The translations under genes and the position numbers were made by a program. From NCBI GenBank assembly GCA_963513935.1, contig OY740774.1, forward strand, positions 25,253,949 to 25,317,948: a DNA stretch of 64,000 bases, in the 5' to 3' direction. Shown here in pieces: positions 13,359 through 24,839 of the stretch; positions within the stretch are counted from its first letter, which is position 1; each line of letters opens with the position of its first letter. The notes beneath the pieces are model-generated. The model ran no database searches and was not told where the DNA came from. It was given only the letters and a program-made list of their open reading frames with translations. Origin of the DNA: Aphrophora alni. Lineage: Eukaryota; Arthropoda; Insecta; Hemiptera; Aphrophoridae.

Positions 13359-14225
13359 ATGGAAGACGCAGAAGGAAACGCTGCCCCCGTCGATTCCCCA
13401 CGCTCACAGGGAGGAAGTTTCAGATCATGAGGAGGAAATCAGCGCGGTAAGGGCAGATCCACACCCGAAAGGAAAGGTCCCACCACACCCATCAAAGCTC
13501 CACCAAAGATCAGTGCTACACTGCCGAAAACTGCAATGCTCGCACACAATATAGCGCTGCAGAGTAAGACAACAACGAAGGAGGAGTCTTAAATTTATTC
13601 TCGAACGACTTTACTCTTAAGATAGCGAATCGTGAGGTATAATTCTTTCCCAGTTCCACAGGCTTTAACTCCATTACTAAACGACACGTTCTCTCACTAT
13701 AGAACAGAGAAACGGACACATATGTCAAAGGAATTCCCCATCGAATTGTTTCGATATTATGGCTTTTCGCTTTATTGGTTGAGGGTCATTGGTATCAAGC
13801 AAGATGTAAGAGAAGAATTGACCAACGCAGAATAGGAGAGTATCCATCCACTAGTTCAATGTCCCAGAACCAATTTTCCTAGCTCTCAAAGCTATAGGGA
13901 AAATTCAAACCAAAACTGGTGACTGCTTCAAGCCATCCTTTCCAGCATTACCCGTCAGTCACTTCTACCTATCCTGGAAGTTTAGGTATGTACGCTAAAC
14001 CACAACATGTATGGTTACCACAACAAGGAGTTACCAATCCTTGGTCCCGCCATCGAATGCCACCAGAGGGTTACATCGATAACCGAAACGAGAGAAGAAA
14101 TCTGCCGGAAAGATATTCGGATAGAGTCTTCTACGTACGAGTACACTGGACACTACAGGAAAATAGTCGTCGACCAGTTGGTCAGCAGGCATTAAGCAGC
14201 ACGCTACGCGATAAGTCTTGCACAG
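13359..14225 (+). pseudogene. Capsid-like relic, possible endogenous RNA-virus sequence (frame-broken)
   Basis: Unlike its surroundings this block has coding character on the plus strand, but it is broken by stops and frame changes. It opens at ATG 13359 with an acidic then Gly/Arg/Lys-rich stretch (one in-frame TGA near 13427) that ends at a TAA near 13590. A second piece follows at 13632-13835 (FPIELFRYYGFSLYWLRVIG), a third in another frame from 13861 (IFLALKAIGKIQTKTGD), and a fourth back in the earlier frame around 13990-14195 (NHNMYGYHNKELPILGP), stopped by TAA at 14193. A disordered basic N terminus followed by such segments reminds me of capsid proteins of partiti-like insect RNA viruses. 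That match is from memory only. Alternatives are an LTR-retrotransposon gag or a decayed host gene. The reading frame from 13919 to 14225 is also open (102 codons) and could be the used one. Confidence 0.35.
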
Positions 14226-14433
14226 GTACGTAAACAATTTATCGTTTACTAAATGTTTATTTGTATACGCACACCAGCATGAGTATCGAATCTAGAACTA
14301 TCAAGATCCCTTTTGAATTTCTTGGTTAATTAAATTTCTTAATTTGTAAGTTTTAGTTTTCATTTTATTAGTAGGGCCTATAGGGTGTCAGGAATATATT
14401 TAAATTAATGTAATTTGTTATTATTTCTTTTTA

Positions 14434-14607
14434 GTATATTGTAATCGTAAAATTTTTAATGTAATAATCAAACGACACTCAGAATGGCCCAACTATTGTG
14501 AAAGAAGTGAAAAAGTGTTGAAATGCTTGACTTGCATCGGAAGTAGAACACCACGGGCGATAAAAGAGGGAGTTTCAATCCAAACAGAAGAACTAGAAAG
14601 GAACTGA
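14434..14607 (+). CDS. Possible terminal exon with downstream poly(A) signal
   Basis: A pyrimidine-rich tract ending ttctttttag precedes an open stretch that ends in TGA at 14605-14607, with AATAAA in gttaataaag near 14865. The encoded piece is Cys-containing (YCERSEKVLKCLTC) and does not match a family I know. A GTACGT donor-like site sits at 14226, at the end of the upstream block. Splicing 14225 to 14434 would keep frame with the stretch open from 13919 (one base plus two bases), giving a 208-bp intron. This makes a spliced, host-transcribed unit possible but unproven. Confidence 0.3.
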   Translation, partial: VYCNRKIFNVIIKRHSEWPNYCERSEKVLKCLTCIGSRTPRAIKEGVSIQTEELERN

Positions 14608-15477
14608 CCGCAAGCATTACAATATAAAGGCACTCTCAGTCATTTCAATTTTAAAAAAAGTAATAATAGTTGGAATCATTCTGGGTTTTGTGTGATGAAT
14701 ATTTTAGTGTTGAATATTGTTTAAATGATTGTTGATATTGTATTCTCACAGAGACAATAACGTGTTATATTTTTTATATTGATCTCACTATTTTATTATT
14801 CTTTTTGAATTGTATAAAAATCTTGTATAAAAGATAGATATAAATTTGTGTTGTTAATAAAGATTAATTAAGTACTGAATCGATGATTTGATTATATTGA
14901 AAGTTAAAGAACCCAGGCAGTTTAGAGGAGCCGATCCTAACAGATCCCAGTAATATCCCACCTTAGCACTATAATACAGTAATAAAATTTACGTAGCTTA
15001 GTACGTATTGAAGTAACATAAACCCTGTAAGTAGCTGTCGACAATTAATTGGTTGTCGAAACTGTGTGTGACAGTATTGTATAAACAACGTAAAATCACG
15101 TTTTTTACAAATCAACATTTCACCACTAAAAATCATCCTATCTCAATAATCTAAGTACTACTCGCAATAAAAATAATTTAATAAATCTCTAAAGTTACAT
15201 GCATATAGTCGTTGGAAAAAAAAACTACCAAGTTTGTAGCAGCAGAAGACAAAATTTACGCCATATTTGTCTATTTGTCACAAGTCGACTTTTCCGTCAA
15301 ACTACTCCACATCTACGCTGTGTTATATTAATTTTTTCTTCTCTTTAGAATGGTGCCTTCCAAATTATCGTTGCTCTCATAGTTCGTGAGATACAAATGT
15401 TTTAAAATATCATGACTAAAACTATTATTTCCGCTGCCATTTGGACAACGGGACTCTATATCAAATATCGATTAGTA
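14608..15477. other. Possible 3' UTR then intergenic
   Basis: Up to about 14880 it could be the 3' UTR of the preceding exon. The rest is AT-rich without a gene. Confidence 0.4.
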
Positions 15478-17959
15478 ATATTTAGATTTTTGTGACGATA
15501 TATATCATTTAAAAGAGGAGGTTTGGAGGTTTCTTGGGAAACATTGCACGTTTCTGTATGAAAAATATTTTGGTAGAACTGTACCTTCCAAGTCGAGCTT
15601 CCCAGTCGGAACTAGTTTATTTGTATTATCTACCCAAAAAGCCATTTTACATGGCACTGACGCTTTGCGAATTTCAGTGCATATTAGTTATTCTTTTATG
15701 AGTTTATTACATTTTATTTTTTATGTTTTGTTGATACCAATTTTCCTTCGCATCTATACACTATATCTAGTGTATTTGAATAGCCTAAAAAAATTCTCTT
15801 ATTTTATAGAAGTCAGTTGATGATTTTTCCCCTAATTTTAGCGACGAGAGACAATTTTTCTCTTTCTATATTACCTGACTCTATTGTATGATTTTAGAAA
15901 ATGTATGAAATAACGGTTTAATTCTAAATACCTTTACCTAATAAAAGGTATATAACAAGTTGAGTTTTAGATACAATAAATATGGTTGGTGATTTTTTTT
16001 TTCCTAAACAGGCATAACTCTTAAGATTGTGTGTATTTTTTTTACATAAATGTATTTTTAATTCTTTTACTCATAAGTATATTACAAAATATTCGTATAT
16101 CTCGAATAAAAAATAATAAATTTTGTATGATATGTAAGCATTTTTTGTGACGTTTAGGCTTTGGTCATTGCACATTTTTGATTCCGACAGGCTAACTCCA
16201 AAATTTTTACGTACAAATTATTTTCATTATACACATGAATTTTGATATGCCTTCTTCATGAATGTTGTGTAACAAATAAGGTTTTGTGTAATATTACTAT
16301 TTTTGATAAATGTTTTCAATGTAAACCTAAATTTTCACTTATTTTAATTTTCATAAACTTTTTTTCTTTTTTTTAATGTAACTTTTCAAATAATTATATA
16401 TTTTTTACCGATTTCTACTAACAAATAAATTGCAAAACTTTGGTATCTCTTAAAAAAAAAGGAAAATTTGGTTATGTGGTTGTCTTGGGCACTTTCTGGA
16501 ACTTTAACTTTTTCCAGTGCACCTTTTACTCCAAACTGTTACTTATATATGAGTTTTTCAGTTCATAAATGAATGATGAACTTTTTTAAAAAAATGATAT
16601 ACAACAAGTTAGCTTTTTGGGTAGTATTACTATTTTTGATAAATTTTTCAATGTAAACCTAACTTTTCACTTATTTTAATTTTCATAAACTTTTTTTTAA
16701 ATGTAACTTTTCAAAAAATTATTCGAGGACTAGGGGACTTTATGTTCATTTCCTCTTTTATTTATAACTTCGTAATAAAGTTATCTACACAAAACCCTCA
16801 GATAAGTGAACATTATATTATATGAAATTAGTTGTAAATGTTTGCATTTCATTCTATCGCTAACAGATTTGATTCTGTTTAATAATATGTAAATTAAACA
16901 TGAAAACAAAACTTGAATTTAATAAGAAACAGTAATATTTGTTCAATATATTTACTTTTCATTTTGAGTGGTTACGTCTTACTATTTATATTTTTATTTT
17001 TGTTTATTGTTTCAGTGTCATAATAAACCTAACTGTTCTGAAATTGTAAAATGACATGCATATGGATATGTTATTTTTCAATTTCAGAACAGTAGCAATA
17101 TAAATGGTATTAACCTTGAATGTGAAATCTATTAGTCTTTTGGATCTGTTTAATTAATATTCGGCACTGCTTTTCGAGTAACTATTAAAAATAGCCTGTA
17201 TAATTAATTATCAAATACAAAATTGCTTCTAAACATATCAAAGCTGTTGATGGACTAATTTTTATTCTGGTAGTTTAAAATTCTACAACATGCAGTGACA
17301 TCAATATTCAATTTTTGTCTTATTTTTCAATACTTTTTTTTTTTTAATTCACAAAAAATAGTAATATTACCCAAAAAACTAACTTGTTATATAACTTTTT
17401 TATTAAGGTTCATATAATTCATTTATGAAATGAAAAAGTCGTATATAAGTAACATTTTGGAGTTAGTATATCAAGAATCAAAAAATTTGCACTAAAAAAA
17501 AGTTAGAAATTCCAGAAAGTGCCCATGACAACCACATAGCCATTTTTTCCTTTTTTTAAGAGATACCAAAGTTTTGCAATTTATTTGTTAGTAGAAATCG
17601 ATAAATAAATATGTATAATTTTTTGAAGAGTTTCATTAAAAAAAAAGTTTGAAAATTAAAATAAGTGAAAAGTTAGGTTTACATTGAAAAAAATTATCAA
17701 AAATAGCAATATTACACAAAACCCTATTTGTTACACAACATTTATTTCGAAAGAAGGCACATCAAAATTCATGTGTGTAATCAAAATAATTTCTACGTAA
17801 ATATTTTGGAGTTTAGCCTGTCAGGAAATAAAAAAGTACAATAACCAAATCCTAAACGTCACAAAAAATGCTTATATATCATACAAAAATTATTATTTTT
17901 TATTCCAGATATACGAATATTTTGTAATATACTGAGTAAAGGTATTAAAAAAATACATC

Positions 17960-17998
<39 letters not shown>

Positions 17999-18535
17999 AA
18001 AGTTATGCCTGTTTGAAAAAAAAAATCACCAACCATATTTATTGTATCTAAAACTCAACTTGTTCTATTAATAGGTAAAGGTACATAGAATGCAACCGTT
18101 AATTTATACATTTTCTAAAATCATATACGGTAATAGAGTCAGGTATAGAATGAGAAAAATTGTCTTTCGTTGTGAAAATTAGGGGGAAAAAATCATCAAC
18201 TGACTTCTATAAAATAAGAGAATTTTTTTTAGGCTATTCAAATACACTAGATATAGTGTATAGATGTGAAGGAAAGTCGGTATCAACAAAACATAATAAA
18301 TTAAAAAGTAATAAACTCATAAAAGAATAACTAATATGCACTGAAATTTGCAAAAAGCGTCAGGATGTAAAATGGCTATCTCGGTAGATAAATAAAATTG
18401 AGTTCCGACTGGGAAGCTCGACTTTGAAGGTACTACCAAAATATTTTTCCTACAGAAACGTGCAAATTTTTCCCACGAAACCTCCAAACCACCACTTTTC
18501 AATGATGATATATATCGCCACAAAAATGTGGATAT
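15478..18535. repeat. 3-kb long inverted repeat (foldback-like element)
   Basis: The left arm (about 15478-16640) reappears reverse-complemented as the right arm (about 17345-18535). Anchor words include tttgtgacgatatatatcat near 15492 against its complement near 18510, cacttt-ctggaa near 16490 against ttccagaaagtg near 17512, and the ctatatctagtgtatttgaa block near 15765 and 18245. The arms are clearly diverged. The spacer of about 700 bp holds a plus-strand SINE-A fragment and a small hairpin (arms 17033-17046 and 17079-17092). The left arm also contains an internal direct repeat of about 100 bp (16293-16395 and 16625-16715). No transposase ORF and no clear target duplication were found. 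Confidence 0.85.
16719..16775 (+). repeat. SINE-A fragment in the foldback spacer
   Basis: ttattcgaggactaggggac followed by tttatgtt and ataac is the middle-to-tail junction of SINE-A in plus orientation, one of only four plus-strand copies. Confidence 0.6.
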
Positions 18536-20149
18536 AAAATAAAATCTTTGTGCTCCTTGATAAAATTTCCCCCTAACCGAATTCGATTAAAAAAGCGGCC
18601 TTAAACACAGACATGATTAAAACTATCCAAGTGATTCCAGGTTCCACACGTTACAGTGCGAGAAGTGTAGTGAATTTATGGAATCGCATCCAAGATAACC
18701 TTAAGGTTAAAAGTTTTTTTTTTGAGGGTTACCTAAAAGAAGAGTTTATTCTTTCGCTATCAATACAGATGAGCAGCTAAAGACATTGAATAAAGGAATT
18801 CTCAAAATTCGACTTTTCTAACCAGCCTATGATGCTTTAATTCGACGGTGCTATCAATACGTAGGGATGATTTCCAATTAGAATAGTGGTCACTATTTCC
18901 ACTTGGATGTTTTATTATTGACTACTGTTTCTTTTATAAAATTAAAGTGAAAAATAAAAAGTAAAATGTCTGATTTATTAACAATGTAGTTAATAAAAAT
19001 AACATATTGTAATAGCTCGAATATTATTTTATTTTGGAAGATATTTATTTGAACATTCTGTGATACATTTTAATACATACTATATAACATGCATGTAAAC
19101 TAAATCGGAGCGAAACTATTTCCATATATAAAATAGAGGAAATGGACCATAAAAATTGTTTTATCATATAATACCTATGATGGACACACTGTACAAACAA
19201 TTTTATAAAACCGGGAACATTTTCCAATACATTGGTATCTCCGGTATAATACTGCATTTTCTATCACAATATTCATTTATTTTTCGACAAATTCGAAAAA
19301 CTTATGTTAAAATTTCATGTTTTAATATATTCCGAAGGTACCACACGGTTTTGTTACATTAAGGAATAAGTTGTATTTATATGACAGACTGTAATAATTG
19401 TTCAGCAAGAATGGACTTTTTTATGTACAACCATAACTGGATCAAAAGTGTGAAAAGATTACATATTCATCATTGACATATAAGTTTACTGTTTCATCAT
19501 AGTATAATAAAAACAAAAATAAAAATAAGAGCATCACACAAACAATTAAAAATTAAATACGTTGGAACAAAGAATATTGTTTGATATTCAATTCAGGTTG
19601 GGGATTGATTGCTATTATCGTTCAATTTTTTCATGTTTACTTTACAGATTACTAAGCGAGATCCAATCAGTGAACAACAGAATGAAATGGAAACAATTAA
19701 AAGTTCCGTTTAATACAAAAACAAAATCACATTCATATGTTTCAAAATTTTCTGTAGATAAAATTACATTTACATCCACTTGAAATAGCCTACCACTGTT
19801 TTAAAACTAACACGAAAGTGGCAAAACTACTAACGGCAATAAGTAGAGCTCGAGTACAAACATAAATCAGCTGTTAGATAATACTGTGTACTAAACTGCT
19901 TGCAAAGGAAACCAAATTTGTCATTGTCCTGTCGTTTTGAGGTTAGACTCTATTTGAGAGTCTTTATTTTATGTTCTTTTCTTCCTTTTCTTTAATTAGG
20001 TTATGATAACTCTGAAGTTTTACGCCTTTAGACAACAACAAAAAAGGAAGAAAAAAAGGTTTTGAGGTTACGACATAGCAATTTCGTTTCCTTCGCAACC
20101 TACTTCGTACAAGTCATTTGGGTTATATGTCCCCTCAATTATATTTCCA
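18536..20149. other. Mostly non-coding; possible retroelement tail at 18580-18780
   Basis: Plus frame near 18620-18770 reads a degenerate stretch (STRYSARSVVNLWNRIQ) that resembles the C-terminal end of some reverse-transcriptase ORFs. It is short and followed by stops. The rest, including the 73-codon stretch at 19562-19783, shows nothing recognisable. Confidence 0.3.
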
Positions 20150-20205
20150 TTTTGTTGTTTAGGCGAAAAACATTTCTACCATGATCGCCATATATACGAT
20201 ATACA
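20150..20205 (-). repeat. SINE-A tail only
   Basis: ttttgttgtttaggcgaaaa followed by catgatcgcc. Right after it, agttgcataaaagtattgga resembles a Tc1/mariner end, but no partner was found. Confidence 0.55.
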
Positions 20206-21224
20206 GAGTTGCATAAAAGTATTGGAACGGCAGTATATCTCAGCTCCTATTCAAGGTAAAAATTTCGTACGACCCATGAATATGAAGATATCTACGAATT
20301 AAAATCGTAGATAAATCGCCCAGCAAAAGAAATACGGCAGGCATGTGTCTAACAATGTCGATTAGTACAACTTCAACAAACCTGAATTTCGAAGGCAAGT
20401 ATTACGACATAGTATAAAGTAGTTATTCCCCCACTACCTTATGAAACCATCACAATAAAGAAGAACACTGACCCTTTGAAATGTGTTATTTAAATTTTTC
20501 TTTTAATATTCAGGATTACAATTTATGAACCTTCCCAGTTGAAACCTCCCTAGTATTAACAGAGCTGTATAAAACATGGATGTTCTCGGAGGACTCGGGG
20601 CCATCAAGAGAAAGTGGGAGAAGAACATTAGAAAGAGTCATGAAAAGCCCAAATGTTCTGAGATGTGATCGACGCAGGTTCAACCTAGACAAACCAGGAA
20701 CAATTGGGATTCTTCAGCTTAGCCTGCCTGTTGAAAGCAACATGGCTGAGCTTCAAAATTATACACTTGCCAATTGGAATACTCTCATATACATCAGATC
20801 CAATCAAACTAGTATTCAGTTCCCCAGTACTGATATTACCTATTCCACAACATATCTCTAACATTAGGCTCTCTTAATTTTAAGATATCCCTTCAAGAAG
20901 GCTACATTTCGTCATAATCAACAACTTATTGAACATCCCCAACATGATCAGTTCTATCAAAATGGGGAAACTTTAATGCTTCTGTGATATCCCTTGTCCC
21001 TAAAAGAATAAGAAATCGTGTTGTGTTCACCATTAGAAAGATTTCCGTAAAACAAGCACATATCAATCAACCCTAACAACGGCCTGAATTGGCACCCAAT
21101 ATTATAGTTCTTCCTCCTCAGCATTCTCCTATTTTACTATTCCAGCTACATTGTTGCTAGAATTTCAATATGGATCATCTGGGCCAACTAGTCAAAATTC
21201 AAAATTCAAAATTCATCATATATA
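20206..21224. other. Unassigned, one 93-codon ORF
   Basis: 20580-20861 (plus) encodes a basic then neutral peptide without a domain I know. It is preceded by a TATA-like tgtataaaac at 20565. There is no splice or conservation evidence, so it is not called as a gene. Confidence 0.25.
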
Positions 21225-21326
21225 TGGGCTGTTTCTAAATTTTAATGTAGGAATATCGCTAGTGATTTATACAACTTGGATGGGATCACTAGCGATATTT
21301 CTTCATTAAAATTTAGAAATCGTCCA
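21225..21326. mobile_element. 102-bp hairpin MITE flanked by TA
   Basis: The 42-bp left stem (starting tgggctgtttctaaatttta) pairs with the right stem ending aaatttagaaatcgtcca across an 18-base loop (21267-21284). TA dinucleotides lie directly outside both ends, as expected for a Tc1/mariner-type target duplication. No coding capacity. Confidence 0.75.
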
Positions 21327-21531
21327 TACGACACCAATTTGTTTATTTGAACTCTTGTAATTTGGTGTATTTGAATAAATATAATCACTTCATCGCATGT
21401 TTCAAACCAAAATGTCTTGTTTTAATTTAATAGCACTTTTGTAATTGGTGGATTTTGATCATACTAGCAGGATAAAATTGGTAAGTTTTCTGTTTAGGAA
21501 AAATCTTTGCTTTCGCAACACAGATAATATA

Positions 21532-21547
21532 ATTTTTCCTACAGTTA
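21532..21547. repeat. Left copy of a 16-bp inverted repeat flanking the recombinase gene
   Basis: ATTTTTCCTACAGTTA here is the exact reverse complement of 23166-23181. The pair brackets the recombinase ORF and its UTRs at a distance of 1.65 kb. Just inside, 21604-21631 is a perfect 28-bp palindrome made of AGTGAGACAATGTT and its reverse complement. Confidence 0.7.
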
Positions 21548-21860
21548 ACTAACATTGTACATGTTCTCTCATTTGAGAAAGCAAAGTGGCCAATTCGCTC
21601 ATCAGTGAGACAATGTTAACATTGTCTCACTCTAATTACTTTGTCTCACTCCAGATTTGCAAAGTGAAGGCACGAAATAGTGAGCGCGTAACATGCAGAC
21701 AAGGTCGTATGCGCGCGAAATACGTTGGCAGCACTGGCTGTAAATCAGCTGGTCAGCTGTTGTACTGTTGTATTTGTCACAACACTTCCGGTCACGGCAG
21801 ATGCCACCATTTCATTGATTTGCCATTTGTAAACATTGAAGGTGGTTTTACTGTCGCAAA

Positions 21861-22946
21861 ATGGACGTTAATGACCATTTTAGTAATAATAGTTCACCAG
21901 AAGAATCTTGTACTCCAGAAGAATTAAAAAATGTGGCGAGGAATGTGTCTCTAAATCTTCTTCCAGAGAAATCAAAACATAAATATGAAAAAAGGTATGA
22001 ATTGTTTACTTCCTGGTGTGAAAGTAAGAATGTAAAAAGCCCAACGGAAAATGTACTTTTAGCATATTTTGCTGAAAATTCAAAGATTAATAAATCTTCT
22101 ACTCTTTGGGGCGTTTATTCAATGCTTAAATCCACAATTCAAATCAAACATAACATTAACATTGGCAGTTACAAAAAACTTATAGCTTTCTTGAAAAAAA
22201 CGTCCGTAGGGTATGAACCTAAAAAATCAAAGATTTTGTCTAAAGATGAGGTTGAAACATTTCTTAAGACTGCTCGCGATGACATTTATTTAATGAAGAA
22301 AGTAGTTTTAATATTTGGGATAGCTGGTGCCTGTAGATGTGATGAGTTGACCAAACTGCAAGTAAACAACATAGAAGACAAAGGCAGCCTGTTGATTGTT
22401 AAAATACCAGACACAAAAACTAACAAAAGCCGCACGTTCATTGTTACTAATGACGATGGAAACGGCATAGATTATTTGGATATTATTAGAAAATACATGA
22501 AATTAAGACCTCCAGGCTTATCCAGTGGTCGATTGTTTTTAAAGTACTGCAAAGGTGTTTGTATTAAACAAAACATTGGTCTTAATACCATTGCCAAGGT
22601 ACCAAAAGACATAGCTACATTTTTGAAATTGCCTGATCCCCTAATGTACACAGGCCACTGCTTTCGACGTACTTCAGCTACACTTTTAGTTGAGGCTGGA
22701 GGTGACATTTTGCAATTGAAGCGGCATGGGGGTTGGAAATTTTCAACCGTTGCGGAGGGATATATTGACGATTCTATTAGCGGAAAAGTAGCAACTGGCC
22801 AGTTGATTTTAGGCCAGTCGTCGACACAAGCGACAGCATTAGTTGTTCATTCAAGCAACAAGTTCCAAGAATCTTCCTCTTCAGGGATTGTGATAATTAA
22901 TTGTGAGAACTGTACATTTAACATTAATGTTACAAACCAAAAGTGA
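21861..22946 (+). CDS. Tyrosine recombinase (Crypton-like / integrase-type)
   Basis: The predicted 361-residue, intact, single-exon protein has the fold signature of tyrosine (phage-integrase type) recombinases, which cut and rejoin DNA through a phosphotyrosine. An N-terminal core-binding-like region (about 15-125: KHKYEKRYELFTSWCESKNV) precedes the catalytic domain (about 125-320). Visible catalytic residues are R159 (GACRCDEL), Lys candidates K186/K189 in the beta-hairpin, H266-x-x-R269 (TGHCFRRTS), W292 (HGGW) and Y301 (GYIDDS). The W-to-Y spacing of 9 is as in Cre. All key residues are present, so it may be active or recently active. The ATG is preceded by gcaaaATGG. Such stand-alone recombinases in animals are usually Crypton or Crypton-derived. 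There is no reverse transcriptase nearby, which argues against DIRS/Ngaro. A domesticated host gene is the alternative. Confidence 0.85.
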   Translation: MDVNDHFSNNSSPEESCTPEELKNVARNVSLNLLPEKSKHKYEKRYELFTSWCESKNVKSPTENVLLAYFAENSKINKSSTLWGVYSMLKSTIQIKHNINIGSYKKLIAFLKKTSVGYEPKKSKILSKDEVETFLKTARDDIYLMKKVVLIFGIAGACRCDELTKLQVNNIEDKGSLLIVKIPDTKTNKSRTFIVTNDDGNGIDYLDIIRKYMKLRPPGLSSGRLFLKYCKGVCIKQNIGLNTIAKVPKDIATFLKLPDPLMYTGHCFRRTSATLLVEAGGDILQLKRHGGWKFSTVAEGYIDDSISGKVATGQLILGQSSTQATALVVHSSNKFQESSSSGIVIINCENCTFNINVTNQK

Positions 22947-23165
22947 CTTTTTTTAACTGTTTGCTTGTGTTATTTGTCTTTCTATAAGTAATTCTTTGGT
23001 TAACAATTCTTTTAGGGTGTTTGTGTTCATTTTTAAGGAGATTATTTTTTGTTTTATAATTTTGTTTCTGATTTATTAATGCTACTTTCACATTAAATGT
23101 CATATTAAAAGTTCACTTCTGTGTAAAAATATGTTACGTTTCTTTACCAATTTATTTGTTTATGG

Positions 23166-23181
23166 TAACTGTAGGAAAAAT
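23166..23181. repeat. Right copy of the 16-bp inverted repeat
   Basis: TAACTGTAGGAAAAAT is an exact inverted match to 21532-21547. It lies 220 bp after the recombinase stop and six bases before the large hairpin. Confidence 0.7.
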
Positions 23182-23186
23182 ATAAT

Positions 23187-23306
23187 GTGCAACTCGAGTG
23201 CAAAGTGCAATCGCCTCACTCGAGAAACCATTCCTCACTCGCCTACGGCTCGTGAGTAAGGATTTCTCTCGAGTGAGGCAAATGCTCACTTTGCTCACTA
23301 GTTGCA
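23187..23306. repeat. 120-bp imperfect palindrome (hairpin) downstream of the recombinase
   Basis: gtgcaact...agttgcac bounds a nearly symmetrical block rich in CTCACTCGAG/CTCGAGTGAG words. The centre is close to ctcgcctacggctcgtgag. The same gcaaagtg-caat-cgc-tca words occur upstream of the gene at 21581-21603, so both flanks carry related subterminal sequence. It could be an element end, a transcription terminator, or a separate hairpin MITE. Confidence 0.75.
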
Positions 23307-23705
23307 CAAATAACTATTGTCAGCCCTTCTTGTTGATGAAATTTGATTGCTAGATCATAACTCCACGGCGCGGCGGTGTAACAACTTAGTTTTAGAAACA
23401 AAGAAACCCGTCTTCGGTAGGTCATACTGAAAAAGTAATCCTGCTTTCAACATAAGTCTTACTTAGATATCTTTCCGTTACTATCCTAGTTGCCATCCTA
23501 GTTACTATCCTAGTTGCCTATTGGCTTCTGATAGTACGACAAAAATAAATTATAAATTTTATTTTTACTTCAACATTCCGGTGGATTACTTTTAATCGTC
23601 TTGGTTTAAAAAATTATTATTAATATATACAAGTTCTCAAACAAATGAACGAAAACACTTATATTCAAACCCAGGATCTAACCGGAAGCTGAAATCCAGT
23701 GGATT

Positions 23706-23763
<58 letters not shown>

Positions 23764-24839
23764 TTTGCAACATCTCGATGTTATATAAGGATTTCTAAAA
23801 TATAAGGTATCTTTTATCACCAATCTTATCTTTTATCACTTTACGGTGTTGCCAATGAAAGGAAGAAGAATTAGAACACTCAAGGACTCACAATAATGAG
23901 TATTCCTCAGTTTATTTTCCTTGTTTTATAAGGATATGATGAAAATAAAATAGGTCTTTTACTTTAAATAAAAATAGTAATAATACATTTTATATTTTTT
24001 TAAATTCTATAGATGTTGCATACAAGTGCAAAATTAAACGAAAAATACTTGGATTATTTTTAGTCTCAACTCTAATATTTTCAAAAATGGATTATCACGG
24101 TACATGTCGAAATCGGATGAGAGTATTTTTAATCATTGAATATGATAACTTAGAGAAAAGTCATACCAAATATAGTAGTGAGTAATGATAATTAATTGTC
24201 TTTGGAGTAAATTTTCAGCGTCAAAGAAACCATTACGCCTATGAAAGAAGCAATAACCTTATGACACTTACAATTTCCAAGACATTAGCTTCCCTATTGG
24301 ACCCAATGTCCGGAAAATGAAGGCTAACATAATTTAACAACATCTAGACTTACTCCGAGCAATCTTACTTTAAGAAGAGAAACATCTCTTAAATGTTTAA
24401 TCTTTAATGTTTTCCTTAATGTATAAATTAATTTGTGTTTGATTGAAACCAAGTATTGTTTTCAGCTTTTTTAAACCAAATTGAGGTCATCAAATTTTAT
24501 TCCAAGTTATCGGATCCAATTTATACGTTGTTTTAAAAAAACAACGTTTTATACCAATTCGTATTTGTAGTTTCAATATACTGAGACAAAAATAAAAGAC
24601 AGAGTATGTCGTTGTATATCATCACTTCGTACCCGTCGTCAAAGTATAATAGTAGGCCTACATCGTAAAATACTACAAGATAAGCATTAAATAAAAACAT
24701 ATTATCAGGTACTGCTATGTGTATTATAAATATAAATTGGCTCTTACAAAGCTCTCTTTTAAAATTTTGGTTTGAACCAGCAAAATTGAGTTATTATTTC
24801 ACCTAACCTAAACTCCTCATTTTCTCTATAGGCCTACTC
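23307..24839. other. Intergenic with (TA)n at 23708-23757
   Basis: A 50-bp TA microsatellite; otherwise no gene or repeat recognised. The words tagttgcctat, tagttgccatc and tagttactatc near 23487-23521 are a short local repeat. Confidence 0.55.

Noticed and set aside
20208..20240. Tc1/mariner inverted-terminal-repeat-like agttgcataaaagtattgga
   Set aside because: No inverted partner within several kb and no transposase nearby.
21586..21927. 113-codon ORF overlapping the recombinase start
   Set aside because: It lies in a different frame over the palindromic flank, with no domain; the recombinase frame explains the region.
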